A stretch of DNA of 64,000 nt from the NCBI GenBank assembly GCA_017620015.1, contig JAFZRE010000019.1:1-64000 (forward strand), in the 5' to 3' direction. Numbering within the stretch: position 1 is the first letter of the stretch; each line of letters opens with the position of its first letter. The stretch comes from Bacteroidales bacterium. GTDB lineage: Bacteria > Bacteroidota > Bacteroidia > Bacteroidales > ML635J-15. Below the pieces are notes generated by a model. That model saw nothing but the letters and a program-made list of their open reading frames with translations, ran no database searches and had not been told where the DNA came from. Shown here in pieces: positions 47,894 to 57,428 of this stretch. A program made the translations under genes and the position numbers.

Positions 47894-49195
47894 ATGGATA
47901 AAATTACATTAATAGTGATGTTTTTGGGAGGTCTGATATTCTTCAGTCACCTTCTAAACAAGCTTTTCAACAAGACAAAGATACCGAATGTCCTCATTTT
48001 AATCACTATTGGTATAATAGTAGGATTCTTTATCGACAGCAAGATATTTTTTGGCGAGGTAGGTCGAGTTTTCACAACAATAACACTTATTATAATACTT
48101 TTTGAAAGCGGTGTAGGACTGAAGTTGCAGGAACTGAAATCGTCGATACTGTCTGCCACACTAGTTACCATAATCAATTTTTTGTTTTCGGTTGGCATAG
48201 TCGTCGGCATAACGATGTGGCTTGCCGACTTTGATTTTACCACAGCCCTTTTCCTCGGCTCGATACTTGGCGGAACCTCATCGGCGGTTGTAATCCCAAT
48301 GGTAAGGCAGCTAAATATGGGACAGAAGGCCGGAACGGTACTGCTTTTGGAATCGGCATTCACCGACGTGCTTTGTCTCGTTGTCGGCTTGGCAGTACTC
48401 GAAAGCATGAAAGCCGGAAACCTTGAAGCAACGGCAATCTTTACCAATATGGCAAAATCGTTTCTGCTGGCAATTCTGCTCGGACTTTTCGGCGGATTTG
48501 TCTGGAGCCTGCTGCTCAACTGGATACGAGGAATCAAGAACTCGATGTTCACCACTTTTGCCATAGTTTTCATTGTTTATGGCGGAGCAGAACTTCTCGG
48601 GCTCAACGGCGGAATCGCGGCATTGTCGTTTGGCATCGTGCTCGGCAACTCGGAATATTTCGACAAGATGAAGCTTTGGAAACGGATTTTCAAGATTCAG
48701 ACCGCCCAACTGAACGACAACGAAAAGAACTTTTTCTCCGAGATAGTGTTCGTCCTGCAAACTTACTTCTTCGTTTACATCGGGATTGTAATTGAATTTG
48801 GCACACCACTGATATACCTGATTTCCACAATGATAGTCTGCCTTGTGATTTTGGCGCGAATCCCGACAATAAGGCTGATGGTAAGAAAGGACTGCTCCCC
48901 CGACGACAAACTGCTGATGTCGATTATGATGCCCAAGGGACTTGTTCCTGCCATACTTGCTTCCATTCCCTTGCAGGAAGGGCTTCCGTACGGACAGGAA
49001 ATTGCCGAAATCGGTTATGCAGTCGTACTGACAAGCATAATAATGTGCAGCCTTTTAATAATAGTATTGGGCAAGAAAAAAAGTGACAAGCAACCGAAAG
49101 ACGACGATGTCTCAGCAATACTTCCAATAGAAAATCAACAGGAAAATGAAACAGCCGAAACAACAGAACCAGTACACGACGAGAATAACAATTAA
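47894..49195 (+). CDS. Cation:proton antiporter (CPA2 family)
   Basis: 433 residues with about 11-12 membrane helices. ILFESGVGLKLQELKSS and ALFLGSILGGTSSAVVIPMV are typical of Na+/H+ or K+/H+ exchangers (Pfam Na_H_Exchanger). FTDVLCLVVGLAV follows. The final 40 residues are polar and acidic, and no TrkA domain is fused. It exchanges monovalent cations for protons across the inner membrane; ion choice is not readable. The last 50 bases overlap the next gene. Confidence 0.87.
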   Translation: MDKITLIVMFLGGLIFFSHLLNKLFNKTKIPNVLILITIGIIVGFFIDSKIFFGEVGRVFTTITLIIILFESGVGLKLQELKSSILSATLVTIINFLFSVGIVVGITMWLADFDFTTALFLGSILGGTSSAVVIPMVRQLNMGQKAGTVLLLESAFTDVLCLVVGLAVLESMKAGNLEATAIFTNMAKSFLLAILLGLFGGFVWSLLLNWIRGIKNSMFTTFAIVFIVYGGAELLGLNGGIAALSFGIVLGNSEYFDKMKLWKRIFKIQTAQLNDNEKNFFSEIVFVLQTYFFVYIGIVIEFGTPLIYLISTMIVCLVILARIPTIRLMVRKDCSPDDKLLMSIMMPKGLVPAILASIPLQEGLPYGQEIAEIGYAVVLTSIIMCSLLIIVLGKKKSDKQPKDDDVSAILPIENQQENETAETTEPVHDENNN

Positions 49196-49592
49196 GTCAC
49201 TCGAAGGTGGTGGCAAACACATATTTGCGCCCTGCAGCATTGGCGGTACTAGGGCTATAATGCTGATAGACACAGGCTGTTCAAACACCGTATTCGACTG
49301 TAGTTCAGAACTTTTCTCCGATGTTCGTCTGCACGAACTCAAGGGAACGAATAAGAATTATAGCCTCAATGCCTCAATCGACGATGTGAAAGTCGGGAAA
49401 ATAAAGCAGTTCGCAATAGGTAAGTTCACAACCGACATCAACCGAGCCGTATTCATCAGCCTCGAACAAATAAACACGCTCTACGAAACCATGATTGGCT
49501 GTAAGATAGTCGGGATATTAGGTAGCGATTTCCTGAAGAAATATAAGGCAGTTATAGACTTTGGTGCAGGAAAGCTGACGTTGAAGGAATAA
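49146..49592 (+). CDS. Retropepsin-like aspartyl protease, short
   Basis: 148 residues, no signal peptide. AIMLIDTGCSNTVFDCSSEL carries the DTG catalytic triad (about residue 38) and GILGSDFLKKYKAVIDFGAG the second conserved block. One lobe means it must act as a dimer, like retropepsins. Starting 50 bases inside the antiporter gene, it is co-transcribed. A link between the two products is unknown. Confidence 0.75.
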   Translation: MKQPKQQNQYTTRITIKSLEGGGKHIFAPCSIGGTRAIMLIDTGCSNTVFDCSSELFSDVRLHELKGTNKNYSLNASIDDVKVGKIKQFAIGKFTTDINRAVFISLEQINTLYETMIGCKIVGILGSDFLKKYKAVIDFGAGKLTLKE

Positions 49593-49596
49593 CAAG

Positions 49597-50100
49597 CTAT
49601 TGCCTTGATTCCGACTCTCCCTTTTGCGGCTTGCACAAATTGTATATAATTTTGTTTATCTCGCGAGTAGGGTCGTTGTCAGGCCAAGCCATATATCCGC
49701 CCGACCAAATCAGGTCCTTGCCGAACTTTACATCCATCGACCAGCTGTCGCCATCGAAGACATCACGATTCGTATAGCTGCTTTCCCAGTTCTGCACCTT
49801 AGCCTTGACAAGCATCTCCCCTATCTCCACCAAAGTTTCGCGAGGCACGTCGCTTACCGAATATACATCGCACGTGTCGATAATGAAATTGCAGTCGCGC
49901 ATTGTTGCCGTCACAACGCTGTCCTTGTACTCAATTTCATATTCACGCGACATTCCCGAATAGCCATTGTGTACTCTATAATGGTAATATGTGAACTCGT
50001 TGGCATTCAATTTATTTTTATCACCACTAAAATAAAAGCAACTGCATAGAAGCAAAATTACAGTTGCCGCCAAAATACCGATAAGGAAACTCTTTTTCAT
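49597..50100 (-). CDS. Lipoprotein of unknown function
   Basis: 167 residues from the ATG at 50100 (MKKSFLIGILAATVILLLCSC). The longer frame to 50220 would cross the -7 box at 50127-50134. The mature part is a beta-rich domain (ANEFTYYHYRVHNGYSGMSR, DSWSMDVKFGKDLIWSGGYM). The family is not recognised. It converges with the retropepsin gene, four bases apart. Confidence 0.7.
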   Translation of the reverse strand: MKKSFLIGILAATVILLLCSCFYFSGDKNKLNANEFTYYHYRVHNGYSGMSREYEIEYKDSVVTATMRDCNFIIDTCDVYSVSDVPRETLVEIGEMLVKAKVQNWESSYTNRDVFDGDSWSMDVKFGKDLIWSGGYMAWPDNDPTREINKIIYNLCKPQKGESESRQ

Positions 50101-50126
50101 GTCTTTGAACATTTGAACATCCTTCA

Positions 50127-50134
50127 CAAAGATA
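50127..50134 (-). promoter_or_regulatory. -7 box of the lipoprotein gene
   Basis: TATCTTTG on the minus strand, 27 bases before the ATG at 50100. Confidence 0.5.
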
Positions 50135-50208
50135 ATCATTTTAAACGATAGAGCAATCACAAATAATTGCGGACCGAACAAAATTATTGCCACCCCGATA
50201 TTTTTTGC

Positions 50209-50216
50209 TAACTTTG
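50209..50216 (+). promoter_or_regulatory. -7 box of lpxD
   Basis: TAACTTTG, 29 bases before the ATG at 50245. Confidence 0.5.
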
Positions 50217-50244
50217 CCATTCTTATATTGTAACTGTTGAAACA

Positions 50245-51285
50245 ATGGAATATTCAGCAAAGGAAATTGCCGATATGCTAGGCGGCAAAGTAGAAGGCGA
50301 CGGTTCGGTTATGATTTCGAAATTCGCAAGAATCGAGTACGGAGAACCGGGAGCCATTTCGTTTTTAGCAAACCCCAAGTATGAGCAATACATATATACA
50401 AGCAAGGCTTCGGCTGTGATTGTAAACAATAGCTTTGAGCCTCATGGAAATATTTCCGCCACCTTGATTCGCGTGCCTGATGCCTACAAGTCGGTTGCCG
50501 ATTTGCTTCACATCTACGCCGTGAAATACACTCCCAAAGGTCGCGAGATGCGCAGCAAGGTTCATCGCACGGCAAAAGTCGGCAAAGGTTGCTACATAGG
50601 CGGCTTTGCCTACATCGACAAGGATGCCGTTCTGGGCGACAATGTTCAGGTGCATCCGCTATGCTATGTGGGCAAGAATGTGAAAATCGGCGACAATACA
50701 ATATTATATCCTGGAGTAAAAATCTACTACGATTGCGAAATCGGAAAGAACTGCATAATACACTCCAACACTGTCATCGGTGCCGACGGCTTTGGTTTTG
50801 CGCCCAATCCAGACGGGGAGTTCGAGAAAATTGAGCAGATTGGAAATGTCGTCATCGAGGACAATGTGGAACTTGGTGCGCTTGTTACCATCGACCGTGC
50901 AATTGCTGGTTCCACCATAATCCGCCGTGGCGTAAAGCTCGACGACCACAACCATGTGGCTCACAATGTTGAGATTGGCAAGAATACCGTCATGGCAGCC
51001 CAGGGCGGAATCGCCGGCTCGGCAAAAATCGGCGAAAACTGTATGTTCGGCGGTCAGGTGGGAATAGGTCCGCACTCCAACATTGCCAACCGCACCAAGA
51101 TGCAGGCCAAGGCAGGTATCGCTGGCACTGTGAAGGAAGAAAACACCGCCCTGATGGGTGCGCCAGCTATGGATGCCCGCAAGTATCAGCGTCTGTATGT
51201 GCGTTTCAAGCAACTCGACGATATGGCAAAGAAGATTGACCAGTTAGAAAAGCAGATTGAAGAGTTGAAAAAGAAGGGAGAATAG
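50245..51285 (+). CDS. lpxD: UDP-3-O-acylglucosamine N-acyltransferase
   Basis: 346 residues. The N-terminal uridine-binding domain (MEYSAKEIADMLGGKVEGDG) is followed by left-handed beta-helix hexapeptides (about 105-300; VLGDNVQVHPLCYVGKNVKI). VIGADGFGFAPN and DDHNHVAHNVEIG hold the catalytic His region. It adds the second acyl chain in lipid A synthesis. The C-terminal coiled coil (MAKKIDQLEKQIEELKKKGE) is typical. Genes that often accompany it (lpxC, fabZ) are not here. Confidence 0.96.
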   Translation: MEYSAKEIADMLGGKVEGDGSVMISKFARIEYGEPGAISFLANPKYEQYIYTSKASAVIVNNSFEPHGNISATLIRVPDAYKSVADLLHIYAVKYTPKGREMRSKVHRTAKVGKGCYIGGFAYIDKDAVLGDNVQVHPLCYVGKNVKIGDNTILYPGVKIYYDCEIGKNCIIHSNTVIGADGFGFAPNPDGEFEKIEQIGNVVIEDNVELGALVTIDRAIAGSTIIRRGVKLDDHNHVAHNVEIGKNTVMAAQGGIAGSAKIGENCMFGGQVGIGPHSNIANRTKMQAKAGIAGTVKEENTALMGAPAMDARKYQRLYVRFKQLDDMAKKIDQLEKQIEELKKKGE

Positions 51286-51330
51286 AAACATTCGGCGGTT
51301 GTGACCGCCAAATTATAAGTTACTGAGAAT

Positions 51331-52530
51331 ATGGAAGAAAACAATTCAATCATATCACTTTTGCAAGCGGTTGAAGCCATAAAGACAGCCATTCTGCAAG
51401 GTCAGTACGAAGCAGCAAAAGATGTAAATCGTGTACAACTTGCAGTGTATTTTTCCATTGGCAGGTATCTGTCGAAAAATACTAGAAGGCTTCCATACGG
51501 AGCAGGCGCATTGAAAGCAATTAGTGAACAGTTGCGAAAGGAATTGCCAGGTTTGAGAGGATATTCGGAAACACAACTTCGAGATACAAGAAGATTTTAC
51601 GAAGCATGGATTGCGCTGGATAGAACAGATAATTTAGAAAACGAAGATTCAGCGGTTGCAACCGTTGAATCTTGTAGAAAACAATCAGCGGTCGCAACCG
51701 CTGAATCTCAAAATACTGACAATAAGATAGATATATACCACACAATAACAATTCCTAATATAGCAGAATTCCCTGTTGAAGATTTTTTTAAGATGCCGTT
51801 TACTCATCATTCGCGGCTTATATCATTATGCAAGAATATTGATGCTCGATATTATTACATCCATCGTACAGCAGAGGAACATTTGTCGGTTGAAGCACTA
51901 GAGAAACTCATAAAACAGCAAGCCTACGAAAACAGGGAAAATCTTCCGAACAACTTTGTAAAAACAATATCAAATTCATCAGAAGCACGCAAAGCGGTTT
52001 TGATGTTCAAGGATTCCTACTTGCTTAACTTTATCAATGTTGAAGAAATAGGGGAACGCGACAAGCAAGATGTTGACGAACGGGTTGTAGAACAAAAGAT
52101 TGTGCATAACATCAAGAATTTTATAATGACTTTTGGACGGGACTTTTCCTTTATTGGCAATCAGTACCACCTTGAAGTATATGGCGTTGAGTTTTTCCCC
52201 GACCTGCTATTCTTTAATCGAGAACTAAACGCATTAGTCGTTATTGAACTAAAAACCGATGAATTCAAACCGTCATATCTCGGTCAATTGACAACCTATT
52301 TGCGTATCCTTGACGACCATGTAAAGAAACCTCACGAAAATCCATCCATTGGAATAGTTCTTTGTAAATCAGCAAATAAGGAATTCGTTGAATATGTCAT
52401 TCAAGACTACCAAAAGCCTATGGGCGTTGCAACCTACAAAACCGCTGATGATATGCCTGAAAATTTTCGCAAGGCATTGCCTGATATTGATGCATTGAAG
52501 AGTATTTTGGCTGGAGAAAAGGAAATTTAA
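51331..52530 (+). CDS. DUF1016 (YhcG-type) PD-(D/E)XK nuclease family protein
   Basis: 399 residues. The N-terminal DUF1016 domain (NRVQLAVYFSIGRYLSKNTR, YSETQLRDTRRFYEAW) and the C-terminal nuclease domain (VEFFPDLLFFNRELNALVVIELK, the D-x13-ELK site near 310) are both intact. The linker at about 105-125 is encoded by two palindromic repeats (51646-51707) and reads as two similar SAVAT(V/A)ES peptides. YhcG proteins are linked to defence islands and DNA repair; the substrate is unsettled. It lies between lpxD and mfd, 12 bases before mfd. Confidence 0.88.
   Translation: MEENNSIISLLQAVEAIKTAILQGQYEAAKDVNRVQLAVYFSIGRYLSKNTRRLPYGAGALKAISEQLRKELPGLRGYSETQLRDTRRFYEAWIALDRTDNLENEDSAVATVESCRKQSAVATAESQNTDNKIDIYHTITIPNIAEFPVEDFFKMPFTHHSRLISLCKNIDARYYYIHRTAEEHLSVEALEKLIKQQAYENRENLPNNFVKTISNSSEARKAVLMFKDSYLLNFINVEEIGERDKQDVDERVVEQKIVHNIKNFIMTFGRDFSFIGNQYHLEVYGVEFFPDLLFFNRELNALVVIELKTDEFKPSYLGQLTTYLRILDDHVKKPHENPSIGIVLCKSANKEFVEYVIQDYQKPMGVATYKTADDMPENFRKALPDIDALKSILAGEKEI
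51646..51707. repeat. Two REP-like palindromes inside the DUF1016 gene
   Basis: GATTCAGCGGTTGCAACCG plus TTGAATC (51646-51671), and CAGCGGTCGCAACCGCTG (51686-51703). The GCGGTTGCAAC core also occurs near 9377 and 29527. Length and phase keep the reading frame. Confidence 0.75.
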
Positions 52531-52542
52531 CCAAATGAATCA

Positions 52543-55500
52543 ATGAACACTCTCCTCTCACGCATATCGCAAAATCCCAACTTCGACAAGCTGACTGGCC
52601 TGCTGGCAAGCGGTGGACAGGCAAAGGTGCAGCTTAGCGGTCTTGCTGGTTCGGCAAAGTCGTTTGCCGTGGCTGCCGCGTTTGCCGATATGGGCACAAC
52701 CTTCTGCCTTGTGCTTCCCGACAAGGAAAGTGCTTCGTACTCGTACGACGACCTTGTTGGAATACTCGGCGAAGAGTCGGTAATGTTCTACCCCAGTGCC
52801 TTCAAGCGTTCCATCGAGTACATGAAGGAGAACAAGTCGAACATTGTGATGCAGACCGAGGTGCTGTCGAGACTTAACGCCACACGCAAAGGATTCGTCA
52901 TAGTCACATATCCTGAGGCGGTGATGGAAAAAGTGATCCGCACCCGCGAACTTACTCGCAATACCTTCAATGTGGCTGTCGGCGACGAATTGTCGATGGA
53001 AAAGCTTATCGATGTGCTCAACGACTGGAATTTCAGTCGCGACGACTTTGTGTTCGAACCTGGCAGTTTTGCTGTGCGCGGAAGCCTTATCGATGTGTTC
53101 TCGTATGGTGCCGAAAAGCCATATCGTATCGATTTCGACGACGACAAGGTTGAGAAAATCCGTGAGTTCGACCCCGAAACACAAGGCTCTACCGAAAAAC
53201 TGCGCAAAGTGCGTATCATTCCCAACATCTACGACAAGCAGACCGTGGAGGACAGAATTTCGATTTTCGAATTTATAAATCGTGATTTTGTGCTATGGAT
53301 GGATTCTCCCGACTATGTAATCGACAGTATAGAAAAGAATTACAAGCTTGCCGAGACTCGCTACAGTGAAATTTCGGAAAAAGAAATCCTCGACGAGGAT
53401 ACCTATATAATAAATCCGCAGTCGAATCTTATCGGCAAGGAGCAGTTTTTAGCAGAGGCAAATGCGCGTGCCATCGTGGAGATGTCATCGCGGTCGTTTT
53501 TTGATGCTACTGACGAGATACATTTTTCCACCGAGCCTCAGCCTGCTTTCAGCAAGCAGTTCGACCTGCTCATTTCCAACCTAAAGCAAAATTCAGAAAA
53601 CGGTTTTACAACTTATATCTTCAGCAACAACGACAAGCAGTTGCAGCGTCTGCGCGACATTTTTGCAGACAAGGGTGAAAATCCCGACTTCGTTGGCGTG
53701 AATGCCTCGTTGCACGAGGGCTTTGTCGATAGCGACACCCGCACCTGCGTATATACCGACCATCAGATTTTCGAGCGCTACCACCGATATTCCACCAAGA
53801 GTATTTCGAAGGCAAACGCACTTACCTTACAGGAAATTAAGGAGTTGCATCCAGGCGACTATATCGTTCACGTTGATAACGGAATCGGGCGTTTCGTGGG
53901 ATTGCAGAAGATAAACCACAACGGGCGTATGCAGGAGGTTGTCACGCTGGCATACGGCGAAAACGATTTGCTCTATGTCAACATTCACTCTTTGCACCGA
54001 ATTTCAAAATATCGCGACAAGGATGGTGAGCCGCCTGTGATACATCGTCTTGGTTCTGGACACTGGAAACGCCTGAAGGAACGTACTAAGAAGAATATCA
54101 AGGATATAGCGCGTGATTTGATTTTGCTTTACGCAAAACGGCGCGAGCAGAAGGGTTTTGCATTTTCGCCCGACTCGTATATGCAGGTCGAGCTGGAATC
54201 ATCGTTCATGTACGAGGATACGCCCGACCAGAGCAAGACCAACGAGCTGATAAAGGCCGACATGGAATCGGAAGTGCCGATGGATAGGCTTATCTGTGGC
54301 GATGTGGGTTTTGGCAAGACCGAACTTGCAATCCGAGCGGCTTTCAAGGCCGTGGTCGATGGAAAGCAGGTGGCGGTGCTTGTTCCGACAACGATTCTCG
54401 CCTTGCAGCACTACCAGACATTCTCGGAGCGACTGAAAAATCTTCCCGTGACGGTTTCCTACATCAGCCGTCTGAAGTCGGCGAAGGAAATCCGCGAGAC
54501 ACTTGCCGACCTAAAGTCAGGCAAGATAGATATTATTATAGGTACGCATAAACTTGTTGGCAAGTCGGTGGAATTTAAGGACTTGGGGTTGCTGGTTGTT
54601 GATGAGGAACAGAAGTTCGGCGTTTCGGTGAAGGAGAAAATCAAGCAGATGAAGGTCAACATCGATACGCTAACGCTTACCGCTACGCCAATTCCGCGTA
54701 CCCTGCAGTTTTCGCTTATGGGTGCCCGCGACTTGTCGGTGATAACAACGCCACCGCCCAACCGCCAGCCGATTGCAACCGAACTTCACGCCTTCAACAA
54801 CGATGTTATCCGCGAAGCAATCTACTACGAAGTGGGGCGCAACGGACAGGTTTTCTTTGTCCACAACCGCATACAGAACATCTACGAGGTTCAGAACCAG
54901 ATAGCTAAGATTTGTCCCGAGGTGAAAACCGTCGTTGCTCACGGACAGATGGACGGCGAGGAACTAGAGAAGATCATCCTCGACTTTATGCGTGGCGACT
55001 ACGATGTGCTAATCAGTACCTCGATTGTCGAAAACGGAGTCGATATTCCAAACGCCAATACTATTATAATAAACAATGCTAATAATTTTGGACTCAGCGA
55101 CTTGCATCAGCTTCGCGGACGCGTTGGGCGAAGCAACAGAAAGGCTTTCTGCTATCTGCTCACACCGCCGCTCGACCTGCTTACACCCGATGCACGACGT
55201 CGTCTGAAGGCAATCGAGGAGTTTTGCGAACTTGGCAGCGGAATAAACATCGCCTTGCAGGATTTGGACATTCGCGGTGCAGGAAATATCCTCGGAAGCG
55301 AGCAGTCGGGCTTCATTGCCGACATCGGTTTCGAAACCTACAACAAGATCCTCAACGAGGCCATCGACGAGTTGAAAGAGACTGAGTTCCACGATGTTTT
55401 CAAGGACGAGGAAGGCGAACATACGCCAGTGTTGCGCGACTGCTACATGGAAACCGACCTCGACCTGATGATTCCCGACTATTACATATCGAGCACCTCG

Positions 55501-55896
55501 GAGCGCATAAAATTGTACCGCCAGATGGACGAACTGAAGGACATGCAGGAGCTGGAAAAGTTCCGCGATATGCTTGTTGACCGTTTTGGCAAGATTCCCG
55601 ACGAAACCGAGAAGATGTTCGACATGGTGAAGTTGCGCTGGATGGCAGTACGTCTTGGTTTCCAGAAGATTGCAATAAAGAATGGCGTTTTTCTTGGCTA
55701 TTTCCCACAAGATCAGAAATCGGACTATTATTCGTCGAAGCTATTCATTTCCATTCTGCAGTTTGCCCAGAACAATCCCCGCAACCTCACCATCAAGCAG
55801 CACAACGACAGGCTGATAATGCGATTGGAAGGCATTAGCAGTCTTTCGCAGATTGTTGATTTTGTGAAAAGAATGGAAGAAACAGTAATCCTGTAG
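52543..55896 (+). CDS. mfd: Transcription-repair coupling factor
   Basis: 1117 residues. UvrB-like N-terminus, then the RNA-polymerase-interacting domain (HPGDYIVHVDNGIGRFVGLQ), the RecG-like motor with Walker A CGDVGFGKTELAIRAA (about 588), DEEQ box LLVVDEEQKFGV, SATs-like TLTATPIPRTL, and QLRGRVGRSNRKAFCYLL as motif VI. The TRCF C-terminal domain closes it. It removes stalled RNA polymerase and recruits UvrA. Length is normal for Bacteroidota. Confidence 0.97.
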   Translation: MNTLLSRISQNPNFDKLTGLLASGGQAKVQLSGLAGSAKSFAVAAAFADMGTTFCLVLPDKESASYSYDDLVGILGEESVMFYPSAFKRSIEYMKENKSNIVMQTEVLSRLNATRKGFVIVTYPEAVMEKVIRTRELTRNTFNVAVGDELSMEKLIDVLNDWNFSRDDFVFEPGSFAVRGSLIDVFSYGAEKPYRIDFDDDKVEKIREFDPETQGSTEKLRKVRIIPNIYDKQTVEDRISIFEFINRDFVLWMDSPDYVIDSIEKNYKLAETRYSEISEKEILDEDTYIINPQSNLIGKEQFLAEANARAIVEMSSRSFFDATDEIHFSTEPQPAFSKQFDLLISNLKQNSENGFTTYIFSNNDKQLQRLRDIFADKGENPDFVGVNASLHEGFVDSDTRTCVYTDHQIFERYHRYSTKSISKANALTLQEIKELHPGDYIVHVDNGIGRFVGLQKINHNGRMQEVVTLAYGENDLLYVNIHSLHRISKYRDKDGEPPVIHRLGSGHWKRLKERTKKNIKDIARDLILLYAKRREQKGFAFSPDSYMQVELESSFMYEDTPDQSKTNELIKADMESEVPMDRLICGDVGFGKTELAIRAAFKAVVDGKQVAVLVPTTILALQHYQTFSERLKNLPVTVSYISRLKSAKEIRETLADLKSGKIDIIIGTHKLVGKSVEFKDLGLLVVDEEQKFGVSVKEKIKQMKVNIDTLTLTATPIPRTLQFSLMGARDLSVITTPPPNRQPIATELHAFNNDVIREAIYYEVGRNGQVFFVHNRIQNIYEVQNQIAKICPEVKTVVAHGQMDGEELEKIILDFMRGDYDVLISTSIVENGVDIPNANTIIINNANNFGLSDLHQLRGRVGRSNRKAFCYLLTPPLDLLTPDARRRLKAIEEFCELGSGINIALQDLDIRGAGNILGSEQSGFIADIGFETYNKILNEAIDELKETEFHDVFKDEEGEHTPVLRDCYMETDLDLMIPDYYISSTSERIKLYRQMDELKDMQELEKFRDMLVDRFGKIPDETEKMFDMVKLRWMAVRLGFQKIAIKNGVFLGYFPQDQKSDYYSSKLFISILQFAQNNPRNLTIKQHNDRLIMRLEGISSLSQIVDFVKRMEETVIL

Positions 55897-56254
55897 CGAC
55901 ACAATGCTTTGTGTCGAATTCAAAATTCGATAATTTAATTTATTGGTGTCCAATAAATACTCTATATTGTCATTACTTGCTACGCTGCGTGCGCTAAAGG
56001 GTCCGAAAAGCAGAACGAACAGCAAAAGGAACGTTGCTTGTGAGTTCGCTTATCCAGAACTTTCTCACGAAACGAAGTGAGTAATCTGTTTAACAGATTA
56101 CGGACAGCAGTCTTCACAACGCTCCTCGTATCGTATCGCGTGTTACGACTAGCTTCCGAAATGACGAGCATTTTTTATTGGACACCATTGTAGTGCGAAG
56201 TGTACATCATTCCTTATCAAAATTTTGATTTTCCAGATTTGCCCACACCAATGT
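55897..56254. other. Gene-free stretch holding a MITE-like element
   Basis: Between mfd and the convergent lipoprotein gene. The only structure is the repeat at 55942-56190. Confidence 0.6.
55942..56190. mobile_element. MITE-like element, copy B
   Basis: The outer ends are inverted repeats: ATTGGTGTCCAATAAA (55942-55957) against TTTATTGGACACCATT (about 56175-56190). Inner ends GTCATT and GAAATGAC (55969, 56158-56165) match copy A at 32190-32346. About 110 interior bases are shared, including CGTATCGCGTGTTACGACTA. No ORF, so it would move only with help from a transposase encoded elsewhere. Confidence 0.6.
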
Positions 56255-56287
56255 ACAAAAAAAGAGGCTCGGAAATCCGAACCTCTT
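56255..56287 (-). terminator. Terminator of the 269-residue lipoprotein gene
   Basis: AAGAGG..CCTCTT outside and TCGGA..TCCGA inside, with a minus-strand run of seven T. Confidence 0.8.
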
Positions 56288-56309
56288 ATGCTAATAAATA
56301 GTGTTCAAA

Positions 56310-57119
56310 TTACTTTGCAGCTACTGGAGTAGTTTCGAAAGTCTTAACGTTACCAGTGATAGTAACCTTTGTGCCTGCTGCAGAAGTAGTAACAGTACCC
56401 CTAGTTACATTCATAACATAAGTCTTACCATTGTAAACGGTAGCAATAACATCATTGTAATCACCGTTAGCTTCGCAAGAAACGCTCTTGTACTGAGTAG
56501 CTTCTGCTGGGAAAGTGATAGCGCTAACGCTAGTAGCAGCGTAGTCAGCAGCTTCGAGGATGTAAAGCTTTGCACCTTCGAGAGGCTTAATAACAGCCTG
56601 AACAGCCTTAGCATTTGAAGTCCACTGCAAGCCGTAAGTGTCAAGACCTGTACGGTTGTTACCTTCTCTTACCCATTCGAAAGTACCTTCGGTGAAAGCA
56701 GGAGCAACAACGTTTACAGTGTAAGCAACAGTAACCTGAGCATCCTTCTGGTTAGTAACAACAGCTTCGTAAACAACCTTTGCAGCACCTTCTACGTCAG
56801 CCTTTGCCAAAGTTTCAGAGAGTTCAGCAGTGTATTCAGTCTTACCTTCGTAATCTTTAACGTCATACTCTGCTGGAGTACCGAGAACTTCGTTGTTAGC
56901 ATCGTAGCTGGTTCTTGTAAGGGTGATAGACTTAAGACCCTTTGCGTCATTAGCAGTCAAAGTAGCTTTTACATCAACTGATGCGTTAGCAAGATCAAAT
57001 GTCATTTCGTTCATACCGTTAGCATCAAGAATAGAAGCAGTTGGTGCTTCTGGGTTACCACAGCTGCAGAACATTGCAACAGCTGCAACCAAAATCATAA
57101 CAATTTTAAAGTTTTTCAT
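56310..57119 (-). CDS. Lipoprotein with Ig-like domains, unknown function
   Basis: 269 residues: signal MKNFKIVMILVAAVAMFCSC, then two beta-sandwich-like regions (residues about 25-140 and 150-260). The first contains DLANASVDVKATLTANDAKG and LKSITLTRTSYDANNEVLG, which looks Ig/cadherin-like. Codon choice is strongly biased (GCAGC, GTAACA series), as in highly expressed genes. It is probably an abundant outer-membrane lipoprotein. Confidence 0.75.
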   Translation of the reverse strand: MKNFKIVMILVAAVAMFCSCGNPEAPTASILDANGMNEMTFDLANASVDVKATLTANDAKGLKSITLTRTSYDANNEVLGTPAEYDVKDYEGKTEYTAELSETLAKADVEGAAKVVYEAVVTNQKDAQVTVAYTVNVVAPAFTEGTFEWVREGNNRTGLDTYGLQWTSNAKAVQAVIKPLEGAKLYILEAADYAATSVSAITFPAEATQYKSVSCEANGDYNDVIATVYNGKTYVMNVTRGTVTTSAAGTKVTITGNVKTFETTPVAAK

Positions 57120-57178
57120 CGTTCTAAAATTTTTAGTTATACAATAATTAATTAAATTTTCAATTCATTTACAAGGCG

Positions 57179-57186
57179 CAAAGATA
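57179..57186 (-). promoter_or_regulatory. -7 box of the 269-residue lipoprotein gene
   Basis: TATCTTTG on the minus strand, 60 bases before the ATG. The long AT-rich leader is in keeping with high expression. Confidence 0.5.
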
Positions 57187-57357
57187 TAGTTATTTTTTAA
57201 TATGGTTCTCATTATTAACTTTTTTTTTTGAAAAATGTTGTCAAGCAGAATTTTTAAAGTTTACAACAAAGCAAAGCGAATGCATAGTAATTGCGTTATT
57301 ATATATAGGTGTACGTTACTTTATCATTTCCACACACAACGTTCTTGTTAAATTTTA
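57187..57357. other. AT-rich intergenic DNA
   Basis: Between divergent promoters. I see no gene or structured element in it. Confidence 0.5.
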
Positions 57358-57365
57358 TAAATTTG
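57358..57365 (+). promoter_or_regulatory. -7 box of the cupin gene
   Basis: TAAATTTG, 64 bases before the ATG at 57429. The in-frame codon at 57381 is close to the start point and less likely as a start. Confidence 0.4.
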
Positions 57366-57428
57366 CAGACCTATATATAATTGCACACGCCAAGATACAT
57401 AAATTCTGAATATCAACAACATATACAA

